Assembly: GCA_018673255.1 (NCBI GenBank)
Contig: JABHDC010000147.1
Location: 1-37,695 of the forward strand
Source of the DNA: Gemmatimonadota bacterium
GTDB taxonomy: Bacteria > Latescibacterota > UBA2968 > UBA8231
DNA length: 37,695 nt
Reading direction: 5' to 3'
How positions within the stretch are numbered: position 1 is the stretch's first letter; the number at the start of each line of letters is the position of its first letter. The notes beneath the pieces are model-generated. The model was not told where the DNA came from. It searched no databases and saw only the letters and a program-made list of their open reading frames with translations. Both the position numbers and the translations under genes were made by a program. Positions 25,168-33,418 of this stretch are shown here, piece after piece.

Positions 25168-26208
25168 ATGAAGGCAGTGCTGATGGAGGAATTCGAGGGT
25201 CCTCTGGTCGTGACGCAGGTCGATGATCCGGCTGTTCCTGAGGACGGCGTCGTCATCGAAGTGAAGGCGAATGGTGTCTGCCGATCTGACTGGCACGCCT
25301 GGATGGGACACGATCCCGACGTGGCCCTGCCGCATGTGCCTGGCCACGAACTGGCCGGCGTCGTCGTTGAAGCCGGTACAGCCGTCCGGCACTGGCGTCG
25401 CGGCGATCGGGTGACCCTGCCCTTCTGTTGCGGCTGTGGAACCTGCTCAGAATGCCGCGCGGGCAATCAGCAGGTCTGCCCGGACCAATTTCAGCCCGGC
25501 TTCAGCGCCTGGGGTTCCTTCGCTCAGCTTGTGGCGATTCCCTATGCGGATGCCAATCTGGTCCGGCTGCCCGAAGAGCTCGGCTTCGTTGAGGCCGCCT
25601 CCCTCGGCTGCCGCTTCATGACCGCCTTCCGCGGTGTTGTCGATCAGGGGGCCGTCCGTGGCGGAGAATGGGTCGCCATCCACGGGTGTGGCGGTGTCGG
25701 CCTGTCGGCTGTGATGATCGCCGTCGCCAAGGGGGCGCAGGTGATCGGTATCGACATTGATTCGGGCAAGTTGGATCTGGCCCGATCTCTGGGAGCAACG
25801 GCCGTAGTCGATGCCAGCTCAGTCGATGACCCGGTGCCCATCATTCAGGAGCTGACGGGTGGTGGGGCACATCTGTCGATCGACGCACTTGGGCACCCGA
25901 CTACGAGTCGGAATTCGATTCGTAGTCTACGGCGTCGGGGACGCCATGTGCAGATCGGACTGACCCTGGCCGACCACAGCGACATCTCGATCCCCATGAA
26001 TGAGGTGATCGCCCGCGAACTGGAGATCCTGGGCAGCCACGGCATGCAGGCCCACCGCTACGATGCCATGCTCGATATGATCACTTCGGGCATTCTGGAG
26101 CCGGCGCGCCTGCTGGGCAAGACCATCTCGCTGGAGGAGTCACCGGCCGAACTGATGAGCATGGCCCACTTCGCCCAGACGGGTGTCGTGGTCATCGACC
26201 GATTCTGA
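25168..26208 (+). CDS. Zinc-dependent medium-chain alcohol/polyol dehydrogenase
   Basis: 346 residues, ATG start behind GAGAGGA. C38 and G-H60-E61 supply the catalytic zinc site, and C90/C93/C96/C104 ([15 protein letters not shown]) the structural zinc. A Rossmann G-C-G-G-V-G-L-S near residue 173 followed by GIDIDSGKL indicates NAD preference (Asp after the second strand). Length and motifs match the MDR family members acting on sugar alcohols or alcohols (L-threonine/sorbitol dehydrogenase-like); the exact substrate is not readable. It follows URO-D paralogue 2 closely and converges with the aldo/keto reductase, so the two oxidoreductases bracket a small catabolic cluster. Confidence 0.92.
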   Translation: MKAVLMEEFEGPLVVTQVDDPAVPEDGVVIEVKANGVCRSDWHAWMGHDPDVALPHVPGHELAGVVVEAGTAVRHWRRGDRVTLPFCCGCGTCSECRAGNQQVCPDQFQPGFSAWGSFAQLVAIPYADANLVRLPEELGFVEAASLGCRFMTAFRGVVDQGAVRGGEWVAIHGCGGVGLSAVMIAVAKGAQVIGIDIDSGKLDLARSLGATAVVDASSVDDPVPIIQELTGGGAHLSIDALGHPTTSRNSIRSLRRRGRHVQIGLTLADHSDISIPMNEVIARELEILGSHGMQAHRYDAMLDMITSGILEPARLLGKTISLEESPAELMSMAHFAQTGVVVIDRF

Positions 26209-26273
26209 TACCGGTCGGCCGATCGACCAGGATCGCGCCTGCTGCGGCCACTCTTCGTCGGTCACCGCCTATC

Positions 26274-26297
26274 GACGGTCACCACCTCACGACCGTC
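26274..26297. terminator. Hairpin between convergent dehydrogenase and aldo/keto reductase genes
   Basis: GACGGTC (26274-26280) is complementary to GACCGTC (26291-26297) around a 10-base loop, immediately after the reductase stop on the minus strand. No T-run, so only a possible bidirectional terminator. Confidence 0.4.
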
Positions 26298-26299
26298 AG

Positions 26300-27268
26300 C
26301 TACTTCCGCGAGCCCTTGGAGTCGGCGACCTTGGGGCTGCCCGGACCTACGATCTTGCGCACCTCGAAATAGTCTTCTCTCGAGATCGTGCGACCCAGGG
26401 CACCCAGTGCTTCGGTGATCTGATCCTGTCGTTTGATCCCGCAGACGGCTACGTCGATACCGGGGTGCATGAGGGTCGCCGCCAGCACCAGCTGGTAGAT
26501 GGTGAGATCGTTGCGTTCGGCGATGGGTGCCAGGCTCTTCACGGCCTGCGCCAGGCCCAGGAAACGATCCCCTGAAAAATCAGGGTGATTCTGCCGGAAG
26601 TCAGTAAAACTCTCCGTGCCATCGTATTTCCCCGACAGCAGCCCCTTGTGCAGCGGCGAATAGACCATCACGCCGATCTTCTCGGACTGGCAGTAGGGCA
26701 ACAGATCCGTCTCGCCGGCCGGTTCGATCAGAGAATAGGGGGGCTGCACGACACTGTAGTTCCCGTGCCGACGGTGGGCGCGAAGTTGTTCGACTGTGTG
26801 GTTGCTCACGCCATAGGCGCGGATCTTGCCCTGCTCGCGCAGGCGCTCGAGGACGGCGGCAATGTCATCCAGTGGCGTGAATGGATCGTACATGTGGAGG
26901 AGATACAGATCGATCGTGTCGATGTTCATCCGTCCCAGGGAGACGTCGCAGCGAGCCGTGATGTGCTCCGGTGACAGGTCCGGATACCGTGTGCCATCGT
27001 CATTGAAGTGATTGAAGACTTTGGTCACGATCACCAGTTCATCGCGTGGCAGATCGGCGATCGCCTCACCGACGACGGTCTCGGCATACCCGTCGCCATA
27101 GGCTTCGGCCGTGTCGATCATGTTGATGCCGCCTTCGAAGGCCAGATGCAGGGCGGCCACGTAGTCATCTTTGGACTGTTCGCCCCAGAATCGGGGGCTC
27201 AGTTGCCATGTGCCGATGGAAATGGGAGCAACAGACAGCCCACTGCTGCCCAATTGGATGCGTGTCAT
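26300..27268 (-). CDS. Aldo/keto reductase
   Basis: 322 residues. The catalytic tetrad is intact: D52 and Y57 in DTAEAYGDG, K83 in VTKVF, and H125 in LLHMYDP. MTRIQLGSSGLSVAPISIGTW is the usual N-terminus and VYSPLHKGLLSGKY the usual NADPH-loop region, as in the YajO/YhdN-like or potassium-channel beta-like bacterial branch. It reduces an aldehyde or ketone, likely of a sugar, with NADPH. The ATG at 27268 follows CAGGAG. The gene is divergent from URO-D paralogue 3 and its 368-base upstream gap holds a palindromic operator candidate and an inverted-repeat element. Confidence 0.93.
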   Translation of the reverse strand: MTRIQLGSSGLSVAPISIGTWQLSPRFWGEQSKDDYVAALHLAFEGGINMIDTAEAYGDGYAETVVGEAIADLPRDELVIVTKVFNHFNDDGTRYPDLSPEHITARCDVSLGRMNIDTIDLYLLHMYDPFTPLDDIAAVLERLREQGKIRAYGVSNHTVEQLRAHRRHGNYSVVQPPYSLIEPAGETDLLPYCQSEKIGVMVYSPLHKGLLSGKYDGTESFTDFRQNHPDFSGDRFLGLAQAVKSLAPIAERNDLTIYQLVLAATLMHPGIDVAVCGIKRQDQITEALGALGRTISREDYFEVRKIVGPGSPKVADSKGSRK

Positions 27269-27359
27269 TCGGTGTCTCCTGTCGTCATGCGGTGTCGCAT
27301 GTCAAAGTGTCCCGGTGGGCGTCACAGCCTGAGGCCGCATCACCATCATCCGGTGACCC

Positions 27360-27374
27360 ATTGTTAAGAACAAT
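27360..27374. promoter_or_regulatory. Palindromic operator candidate ATTGTT-AAG-AACAAT
   Basis: Six-base perfect half-sites with a 3-base centre, AT-rich in a GC-rich setting, about 90 bases upstream of the aldo/keto reductase start in a divergent region. It looks like a repressor site; the regulator is unknown and no regulator gene is in the window. Confidence 0.4.
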
Positions 27375-27450
27375 CACTGTCGCGGCAAGGTCTGTGGCGC
27401 GCCGACCTGCCCGGTTGTGGATACTCAGTACATGGAGTGATGTCTGATCC

Positions 27451-27614
27451 AGTGCCCTGTTAAGGAGTAATCCTTGTATTCGTCCGCCGATCCATCCTGG
27501 CTCACCGCGTTGCGCTCCCTCGATGGGTCCCACTGACCCACATCGGTCGCCCGCCTTGTGAGCCAGGCGCCTCGACACCCGAATTTCACAAGGCTGACTC
27601 CTTAGCAGGACACT
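27451..27614. mobile_element. 164-bp MITE-like inverted-repeat element
   Basis: The ends AGTGCCCTGTTAAGGAGT (27451-) and, on the other strand, AGTGTCCTGCTAAGGAGT (27614-) match at 16 of 18. Similarity continues inward through CCTTGT, ATTCG and CTGGCTCAC to the centre near 27532, so the whole unit folds on itself. It has no coding capacity and no convincing target duplication (flanks TGATCC and ATCTTG). It could be a non-autonomous transposable element, two inverted copies of an ~82-base repeat, or a structured transcript. Confidence 0.6.
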
Positions 27615-27636
27615 ATCTTGAGCGGGGAGGTCTGAG

Positions 27637-28674
27637 ATGGTGGAAGTGGCGGGGTGTGATATGAGCAAGCGTGACGTGATTCGATGTGTACTGGAGGGCG
27701 GCAAGCCACCCTACGTCCCCTGGTCCTACTCCTTTACACTCGAAGCCCAGCAGACCCTGCAGGCCCACTTCCAGACCCAGGACCTGGATGCCGTATTGCA
27801 CAACCACATCCTCGGGCTCGGGAATGCGATTGGCTTCTTCGAAGATCTCGGCCATGATCGGGTGCGCGATGTCTTTGGCGTCGTGTGGGATCGAAGTGTC
27901 GACAAGGATATCGGCATCGTCGAAGCCCCCGTGTTGCCGGAACCCACGCTGGATGGTTATGTGTTCCCCGATCCGGTGGACGATCGTTTCTTCGCGGATA
28001 TCCCTGAACGACTCGCCACATCGGGGGATCGATTCCGCTCTTTCCAGATCGGCTTCTCGCTCTACGAGCGGGCGTGGACGATGCGCGGGATGGAGCAGCT
28101 GATGATGGACTTCATCGAGCATCCCGATTTCGTGCGCCAGTTTCTGCGCGCGATCGCCGACTACAACATCGCCCAGGTTCACAAGGCGGTGGAATTCGAC
28201 ATCGATGCCGTGCACTTCGGTGATGACTGGGGACAACAGCGGGGGCTGCAGATGGGGCCCGGTCTGTGGCGAGAATTCATCTACCCCGAATTGCGCCGGA
28301 TGTACGATGTAGTCCGGGCGTCGGGGAAGTTCGTCTCCATCCACTCCTGCGGCGATGTGGACGAACTCTTCGATGACCTCATCGACATCGGGCTCGACTG
28401 CTTCAATCCCTTCCAGCCTGAGGTCATGAATGTGGAAGTGCTGCTGGCCGATTACCGTGGCCGGCTTGCCTTTCACGGTGGGTTGTCGACGCAGCAGACC
28501 CTTCCCTATGGCACGGTGCAGGATGTGCAGCAGGAGACGCGACGACTGCTCACTGCAGGTGAAGCGGGGGGCTACATTCTGGCGCCGGCGCACGCGGTGG
28601 AAGGGGATGTCAGCCTGGCCAACATGCTCGCCTTCATCGATGAAGCCTTTGATCAGCCCGGTTTCCACAACTGA
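27637..28674 (+). CDS. Uroporphyrinogen decarboxylase-fold protein, COG0407/MtaA-like (paralogue 3)
   Basis: 345 residues from the ATG at 27637, which has GGGGAGG seven bases before it; the ATG at 27661 (MSKRDVIRCVLEGGKPPYVP) is where most relatives seem to begin. FVSIHSCGDVDELFDDLIDIG supplies the H-x-C-G pair. Near the end, YILAPAHAVEGDVSLANMLAF is the common ending of this uncharacterised branch, again without a third Cys. FHGGLSTQQTLPYGT is the family's substrate-loop region. It is separated by 92 bases from the enolase-superfamily gene on the same strand and probably shares its pathway. Role unknown; a sugar-derived substrate is suggested only by neighbours. Confidence 0.87.
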   Translation: MVEVAGCDMSKRDVIRCVLEGGKPPYVPWSYSFTLEAQQTLQAHFQTQDLDAVLHNHILGLGNAIGFFEDLGHDRVRDVFGVVWDRSVDKDIGIVEAPVLPEPTLDGYVFPDPVDDRFFADIPERLATSGDRFRSFQIGFSLYERAWTMRGMEQLMMDFIEHPDFVRQFLRAIADYNIAQVHKAVEFDIDAVHFGDDWGQQRGLQMGPGLWREFIYPELRRMYDVVRASGKFVSIHSCGDVDELFDDLIDIGLDCFNPFQPEVMNVEVLLADYRGRLAFHGGLSTQQTLPYGTVQDVQQETRRLLTAGEAGGYILAPAHAVEGDVSLANMLAFIDEAFDQPGFHN

Positions 28675-28766
28675 GACCCAGAGCGGGAGCCCTTTCCAAC
28701 GCGGCCATCAGGCCAGATGTTGCAGATCGCCACACCAACGACTCTCCGAACCACAGAGGAAATGTC

Positions 28767-29891
28767 ATGTCCGCAGAGAATGCACTGATCGGTCCCAACG
28801 AAGCCATCAAGGTGTCGAAGATCGAGACCTTCGTCCTCACCAACTCATGGGTCTTCGTGAAGATCTCGACTGATGCGGGCATCACCGGTTGGGGAGAGAT
28901 GCTCAAGGATGACGCCAAGGCCTGTGCCGCCGGAGCGCTGGAAGTGGCCAGCTACCTGGTCGGCAAGGATCCGCGACCGGTTGCCCGGCACTGGCAGGCG
29001 ATCCACCGCGGGGCATTCTATCGCGGCGGACCGATCAAGACGGCCATTCTCTCCGGCATCGACATGGCGCTGTGGGATATCAAAGGCAAGTGCCATGGTG
29101 TTCCCGTCTACGAATTGTTGGGTGGCCCGACCCGTGACAGTGTCCGGTGTTACGGCCACATCAGTGAGGAGACGGGGGTCAATGCGATCAAGATCGGCCC
29201 TCCTGGCTCGCGTCGAGCGCACAAGTATGTGGAGGGCCAGAAATACGTCGATGAGGTCGTCGAAGGATTCAGAGCGTTGCGTGATCAGCATGGGTCTGAC
29301 GTCGACATTGCCGTCGATTTTCACGGCTCCGTGCAGCCTCCCACGGCAATGCTGCTGATGAAGGCGCTGGAGCCCTATCAGCCCTGGTTCTACGAGGAGG
29401 TGGTGCAGGCGCTGAATGTGGACGTCATGGCCGAACTGGCAGCCAAGACCCACATCCCCGTGGCGACGGGTGAACGGATCTTCACCAAGTGGGGATTCCG
29501 GGAGATCCTGGAAAAGCGGGCGGCCACGATCGTGCAGCCGGATGTCTGTTATGCCGGGGGTATCACCGAACTGCGGCTGATCGCAGGTCAGGCCGAGGCC
29601 TACTACACACCCATGGCGCCGCACAATCCACAGGGACCGTGTTCGCTGGCGGCGAGTCTGCAGATCGCCGGCTGTGTGCCCAACTTCCTGGCCCAGGAGC
29701 GTGGCGACAATGAATACGAAGAGCTACTGGCCAAGCCCCTGCCCCCGGTCAGGAATGGCCATCGGCCGCTGCCGACCGATCCGGGTCTGGGCATCACCAT
29801 CGACGAAGAGAAGCTGATGGGCATGGTTGGCGAACCCCATCCGTATCCGACGGCCTGCGACGAGGATGATGGTTCCATCGTGGACTGGTAG
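28767..29891 (+). CDS. Enolase-superfamily sugar acid dehydratase, D-galactonate dehydratase-like
   Basis: 374 residues, ATG behind AGAGGA. The metal ligands and bases fall at D184, H186 (VDFHG), E210 (YEEVV), E236 (TGERIF) and H286 (APHNPQGP), each one residue beyond the positions I recall for E. coli DgoD (D183, H185, E209, E235, H285). That agreement across the chain makes the D-galactonate dehydratase subgroup of the mandelate-racemase family likely; other acid sugars are dehydrated by close relatives, so no symbol is given. It would form a 2-keto-3-deoxy sugar acid; no aldolase or kinase for it lies in the window. The stop abuts the stop of the convergent ceramidase-like gene with no gap. 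Confidence 0.9.
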   Translation: MSAENALIGPNEAIKVSKIETFVLTNSWVFVKISTDAGITGWGEMLKDDAKACAAGALEVASYLVGKDPRPVARHWQAIHRGAFYRGGPIKTAILSGIDMALWDIKGKCHGVPVYELLGGPTRDSVRCYGHISEETGVNAIKIGPPGSRRAHKYVEGQKYVDEVVEGFRALRDQHGSDVDIAVDFHGSVQPPTAMLLMKALEPYQPWFYEEVVQALNVDVMAELAAKTHIPVATGERIFTKWGFREILEKRAATIVQPDVCYAGGITELRLIAGQAEAYYTPMAPHNPQGPCSLAASLQIAGCVPNFLAQERGDNEYEELLAKPLPPVRNGHRPLPTDPGLGITIDEEKLMGMVGEPHPYPTACDEDDGSIVDW

Positions 29892-31190
29892 TCAGCTCGA
29901 CTCTGACGAATCAGCCCGCAAGCGCAGCAAGCCCTCACCGACAGCGGCCTCGATCCCTTCAGCAAAGGGTGCCAGCTGCTGGAAACGTTTCCAGGCGCCC
30001 GGTTCGTAGCCGCCCTCGATCAGTGCACGGTCCGTCGGCACGTAGCTCTGGCATCCCTGGGTGTAGCCCAGGGCAATCGTGTCCGGTCCAAAAATCTCCT
30101 GCGCTCGCATGCCGTATTCGAGGAAGAATTCCCCCGACATGGCCACGAGTTGGATCGGCCCGATGCTGAGATGTGAGAACCGGAAGGCCATGGTCGCAGG
30201 CGGGTGCAGGCGGGCTGCCTCAACCGACTGAGCCCAATGTCGCAGTCCCTGCTGCTGGTGCTGGTTCACCGCAGCCAGCTGAGCCGTATCCGACCACTGG
30301 TCAGCGAGGATTGCGTCGATTTCACCCGTCGTTGGCAGGGGCGCCAGGGGCAGGTCGTGGAGCACTCGGTGTGCTGACACGGTTGCCGCGGCGATGACCT
30401 CAGCCCCCTCCAATCCCTCGTACACACCTGCCTGCAACTGGTCGGCGCAGGCGGCGGCATCATCAGCCGTGCACTTGCGGAAGGCGCCAGTGTCGTCAAC
30501 GAGGTGGGGTCGGACATTGCCAAAGGTGCCGGGCAGGAACAGGGCCACCCCCCCATGCTCCGCCTCCAGAGCCAGCGATGTCTGCCCCGGATAGTCACCG
30601 GAGATTTGCGGGCCCAGCAGAATGGTGGGATGACAGCAGTAGCTGTAACAGAGCCCGACGAGGGATCCATCGTTGCCGCGACAGGCTACGACGGGCACAC
30701 GTTTGTCGCAGGGGCCGTCGGGATTGGGGCGCATGACGCAGCCGTCAGGACCCACGAGCCTGCGGTTCACATTGAAGTCACAGGTGCCCGTGCCGCGTTC
30801 GAGACGAACCGGTTGAAGGCGGCCGTGCAGGGCACCCGCTGCCGCGGTCACCCCGGTGCAGACCTCCGACCACCACGGCCCCAGGCCGGTGTAGTCGTCG
30901 ATGGCACCAACGATGGGTGCCGAGTGGCTGTGGCTGACCATGATCCAGATCGCCTCAGATGGCATTCCGGTGGCCGAACACAGGGCCGTCTCCAGACGTG
31001 CCAGCTCCGGTAGACCCACATTGAGCACGTCGAGAGTGACCAGCAGGGTCGCGCCCTGACCATCTGTGTCGATCAACAGCAGGCGTGCGTGGATGTCGTC
31101 GAGCACGCCTGTGTGCAGGTCGATGAATGCGTCGGGCCAGGCCCCCTCAAGGGGTGGGGTGATACAGACTCTGTCACTGGCTGCCAGCAT
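29892..31190 (-). CDS. Neutral/alkaline ceramidase-like hydrolase, copy 2
   Basis: 432 residues, ATG behind GGAGG. MVSHSHSAPIVG (near residue 86) and CYSYCCHPTILLG (near 185) give the two histidine sites of the ceramidase N-domain, and FLPGTFGNVRPH marks the third conserved block. Where true ceramidases have G-D/N-V-S-P with the serine nucleophile, this one reads GNVRP, without serine. It lies 47 bases after the GRE 2 stop on the same strand, so it is probably the third gene of the GRE 2 operon. No signal peptide: the enzyme should be cytoplasmic, unlike secreted ceramidases. Amide or ester hydrolysis of a small molecule is a plausible alternative function. Confidence 0.75.
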   Translation of the reverse strand: MLAASDRVCITPPLEGAWPDAFIDLHTGVLDDIHARLLLIDTDGQGATLLVTLDVLNVGLPELARLETALCSATGMPSEAIWIMVSHSHSAPIVGAIDDYTGLGPWWSEVCTGVTAAAGALHGRLQPVRLERGTGTCDFNVNRRLVGPDGCVMRPNPDGPCDKRVPVVACRGNDGSLVGLCYSYCCHPTILLGPQISGDYPGQTSLALEAEHGGVALFLPGTFGNVRPHLVDDTGAFRKCTADDAAACADQLQAGVYEGLEGAEVIAAATVSAHRVLHDLPLAPLPTTGEIDAILADQWSDTAQLAAVNQHQQQGLRHWAQSVEAARLHPPATMAFRFSHLSIGPIQLVAMSGEFFLEYGMRAQEIFGPDTIALGYTQGCQSYVPTDRALIEGGYEPGAWKRFQQLAPFAEGIEAAVGEGLLRLRADSSESS

Positions 31191-31237
31191 GCTCAGGTGC
31201 CTCCGTCCTGTTCAGTATTGGCGTGGTCGGACGAACC

Positions 31238-33418
31238 TCAGGCTGACTCGGCGAGAATGCGATTCACAACCTGCTGCCGATACTCCTTCGACAGCGACCG
31301 GAAGTATGCACTGTAGCCGGTGACACGGACCACCAGATCGGGATGGGCTTCCGGGTCTTCGTGGGCTTCGAGCAACTGCTCGTTCGAGATCACATTGAGA
31401 TTGATCAGGGTGCCACCCAGTTCGTTATGGGCCTTGATCAGGGCGATCACACTGTCGATGCCGCCAATGGTGCGGGCAAGCGAACTGTCGAGATCCATTT
31501 GCAGGGGTGTGGTATTGCCCCAGCGTGGCTGCACCATGGCGACAGCCGTGGATTTTGCTGTGGGTGCGCCACCGCCCCCTGGCAGGAAGCCGGGGTCGGG
31601 GTTGGCATTGTGTGAAATCGGATCACCGGCACGCCGTCCATTGGGCGTGGCGCCCAGGTCTTTGCCAAACTGGTAGACCGTACCATGGGAGAACAATCCG
31701 GGCAGGATCCGGTAGCCATCCGGTGTGGGTGTGCTGCGCACCAGATCACTGTAGGCCTCGCTGATGCGCAGGGCCCAGTAGTCGGCACGACTGCCACCGG
31801 TGCCGAAGCGCGCGATTCCCTTCATCATGAGGCGCATGTCTTCGGCGTCTTCCCAGTCGTTCTCAAGAAGACGGGCAAGATCCTGCCAGCTCATGCGGCC
31901 CTCATCCACCACACGTTGTTCGATGGCGGCGAAGGAATCGGCCGCCGTCGCCGTACCCAGGCCATCGACGGTCAGGTTGTAGATATCGACGCCCCCTTCA
32001 GCCACATCGAGGCCACGCTCGACGGTGCCATGCATGAACAGATTCAGCACGATCTCTGCCGTGTAGCGGGAGTGGTTGGCCATGTGCCAGTCCTTGCCAC
32101 GCTTCAGGGCATCGACGCTGATGCTCAGATGGTGGACGTAGCGTTCCCACAGGGTATCCAGGGTTGCCGCGCCACCATCACTGCGCTCATGGTGGATGAC
32201 ATCCTGGAAGGCGTGTTGCAGCGGGGCGACCAGGCACTGCCGTGTCACATCCTGCAGGCAGTATTCGAGTCCGGGTAGGGCTGTCCAGTTGCACCCGACC
32301 TTGCCTCGCATGCGCGCCAACTGCATCGGATATCCATTGCGTGCAAAACCCTCGTCGAGGCCCTTGGCGCAGGCATAGCTGACGCCGGTGCCATCGGCGA
32401 AGAGATTGACTACGGCCTGCCGCAGCAGATCCGGATCCATTTCCTCGTGTACGCGCAGCGCCATGTTGATGGGGATATGCAGGCGGTGCATCGCCTCCAG
32501 GACCAGGAAGGAGACGGGGCTGGTCATGTCCTGGCCACCGGGCGCCTGCCCACCGATCTGTGAGTAGTGTGTGTCATTGTAGAACAGACTGGCCAGACAC
32601 CAGATCGCTTCTTCGTCGCAGAGTCGACCCGCGGCGATGTCGGCTTCGTAGTAGGGAAGCAGCAGTTCATCAATCTGGCCCAGACCTCCCCCGGCGCTCC
32701 ACATGCGGTCCACCGACTGGAACCAGGCCAGGAACTGGCAGGCCTCGCGGAAGGTGCGCGGCGGCCCTTCGGTAAGCCATTCGTTCATGTCAGCGATCTG
32801 CAGGTAGTTGTCGCGCGTGTCCGCGTCCTGTGCGGCGGCGGCCATCTTCCGCGCGTACTCGACGTGCTGGGCGATCCACTCCTGCACGCCCTCCACGAAG
32901 GCTTCCTCGCCATCGTAGAAGGCTGGGTCCTGGGGCCGGTTGATCTGGCGGAAGCGCCTGAGTTTGGCCAGCAGCCCACCCCAGCCCAGATCCAGACCGA
33001 TTCTCATGTCCGGCCCGATGTGATTCATGCTGCCAATACCGGGATGGAGTACGTGGTATTTCTTGAAGATCGGGGTCAGATGGTGGGCCCGGCCCTCCTC
33101 CGGCCAGCCGCCGATGCCCGGGATGCCGACCTGCACCCATGCACCGGCCAGGGCGCTGTGCGGATGGATGTACACCGGGTGGACCTGGAGCCAGGCCTTG
33201 AAGTGCTCGCCGATGGCTCGGACCCCATAGGCCTTGCCATCGGGGTGGTTGGGCGTGGGCAGGAAGGGAATCGGCTCATCCCATGGAATCCAGCCGTGGT
33301 CGTCGGTATCCAGTGTGCCCCGCTCACGAAGTTTCACCTTCGTGTGCTCCATCTTCGTCGTGCGCAGTGCCTGAATGCGGGATTTGTAACAGATGGCTGG
33401 AGTCGTCGTGTCGGTCAT
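31238..33418 (-). CDS. Glycyl radical enzyme (PFL superfamily), system 2, GCNW active site
   Basis: 726 residues. The C-terminal radical loop is canonical, VVRVTGYSAYFRSL with Gly701. The catalytic cysteine is Cys376 in RGKVGCNWTALPGLEYC. The well-known dehydratases and lyases have G-C-V-E here; this enzyme has Asn and Trp at +1 and +2, thus no Glu general base, while P-G at +6/+7 and Asp390 at +14 are kept. The N-terminal half (SMNHIGPDMRIGLDLGWGGL, WFQSVDRMWSAGGGLGQIDE) departs from common GREs but retains the Q-F-L-x-W-F helix. The ATG start overlaps the activase stop (ATGA). By family it is oxygen-sensitive and cytoplasmic. A member of an uncharacterised GRE subgroup; the reaction cannot be assigned. 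Confidence 0.9.
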   Translation of the reverse strand: MTDTTTPAICYKSRIQALRTTKMEHTKVKLRERGTLDTDDHGWIPWDEPIPFLPTPNHPDGKAYGVRAIGEHFKAWLQVHPVYIHPHSALAGAWVQVGIPGIGGWPEEGRAHHLTPIFKKYHVLHPGIGSMNHIGPDMRIGLDLGWGGLLAKLRRFRQINRPQDPAFYDGEEAFVEGVQEWIAQHVEYARKMAAAAQDADTRDNYLQIADMNEWLTEGPPRTFREACQFLAWFQSVDRMWSAGGGLGQIDELLLPYYEADIAAGRLCDEEAIWCLASLFYNDTHYSQIGGQAPGGQDMTSPVSFLVLEAMHRLHIPINMALRVHEEMDPDLLRQAVVNLFADGTGVSYACAKGLDEGFARNGYPMQLARMRGKVGCNWTALPGLEYCLQDVTRQCLVAPLQHAFQDVIHHERSDGGAATLDTLWERYVHHLSISVDALKRGKDWHMANHSRYTAEIVLNLFMHGTVERGLDVAEGGVDIYNLTVDGLGTATAADSFAAIEQRVVDEGRMSWQDLARLLENDWEDAEDMRLMMKGIARFGTGGSRADYWALRISEAYSDLVRSTPTPDGYRILPGLFSHGTVYQFGKDLGATPNGRRAGDPISHNANPDPGFLPGGGGAPTAKSTAVAMVQPRWGNTTPLQMDLDSSLARTIGGIDSVIALIKAHNELGGTLINLNVISNEQLLEAHEDPEAHPDLVVRVTGYSAYFRSLSKEYRQQVVNRILAESA

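Noticed and set aside
27613..28668. 351-codon open frame on the minus strand
   Set aside because: Antisense to URO-D paralogue 3, which has the HSCG motif and a ribosome-binding site.
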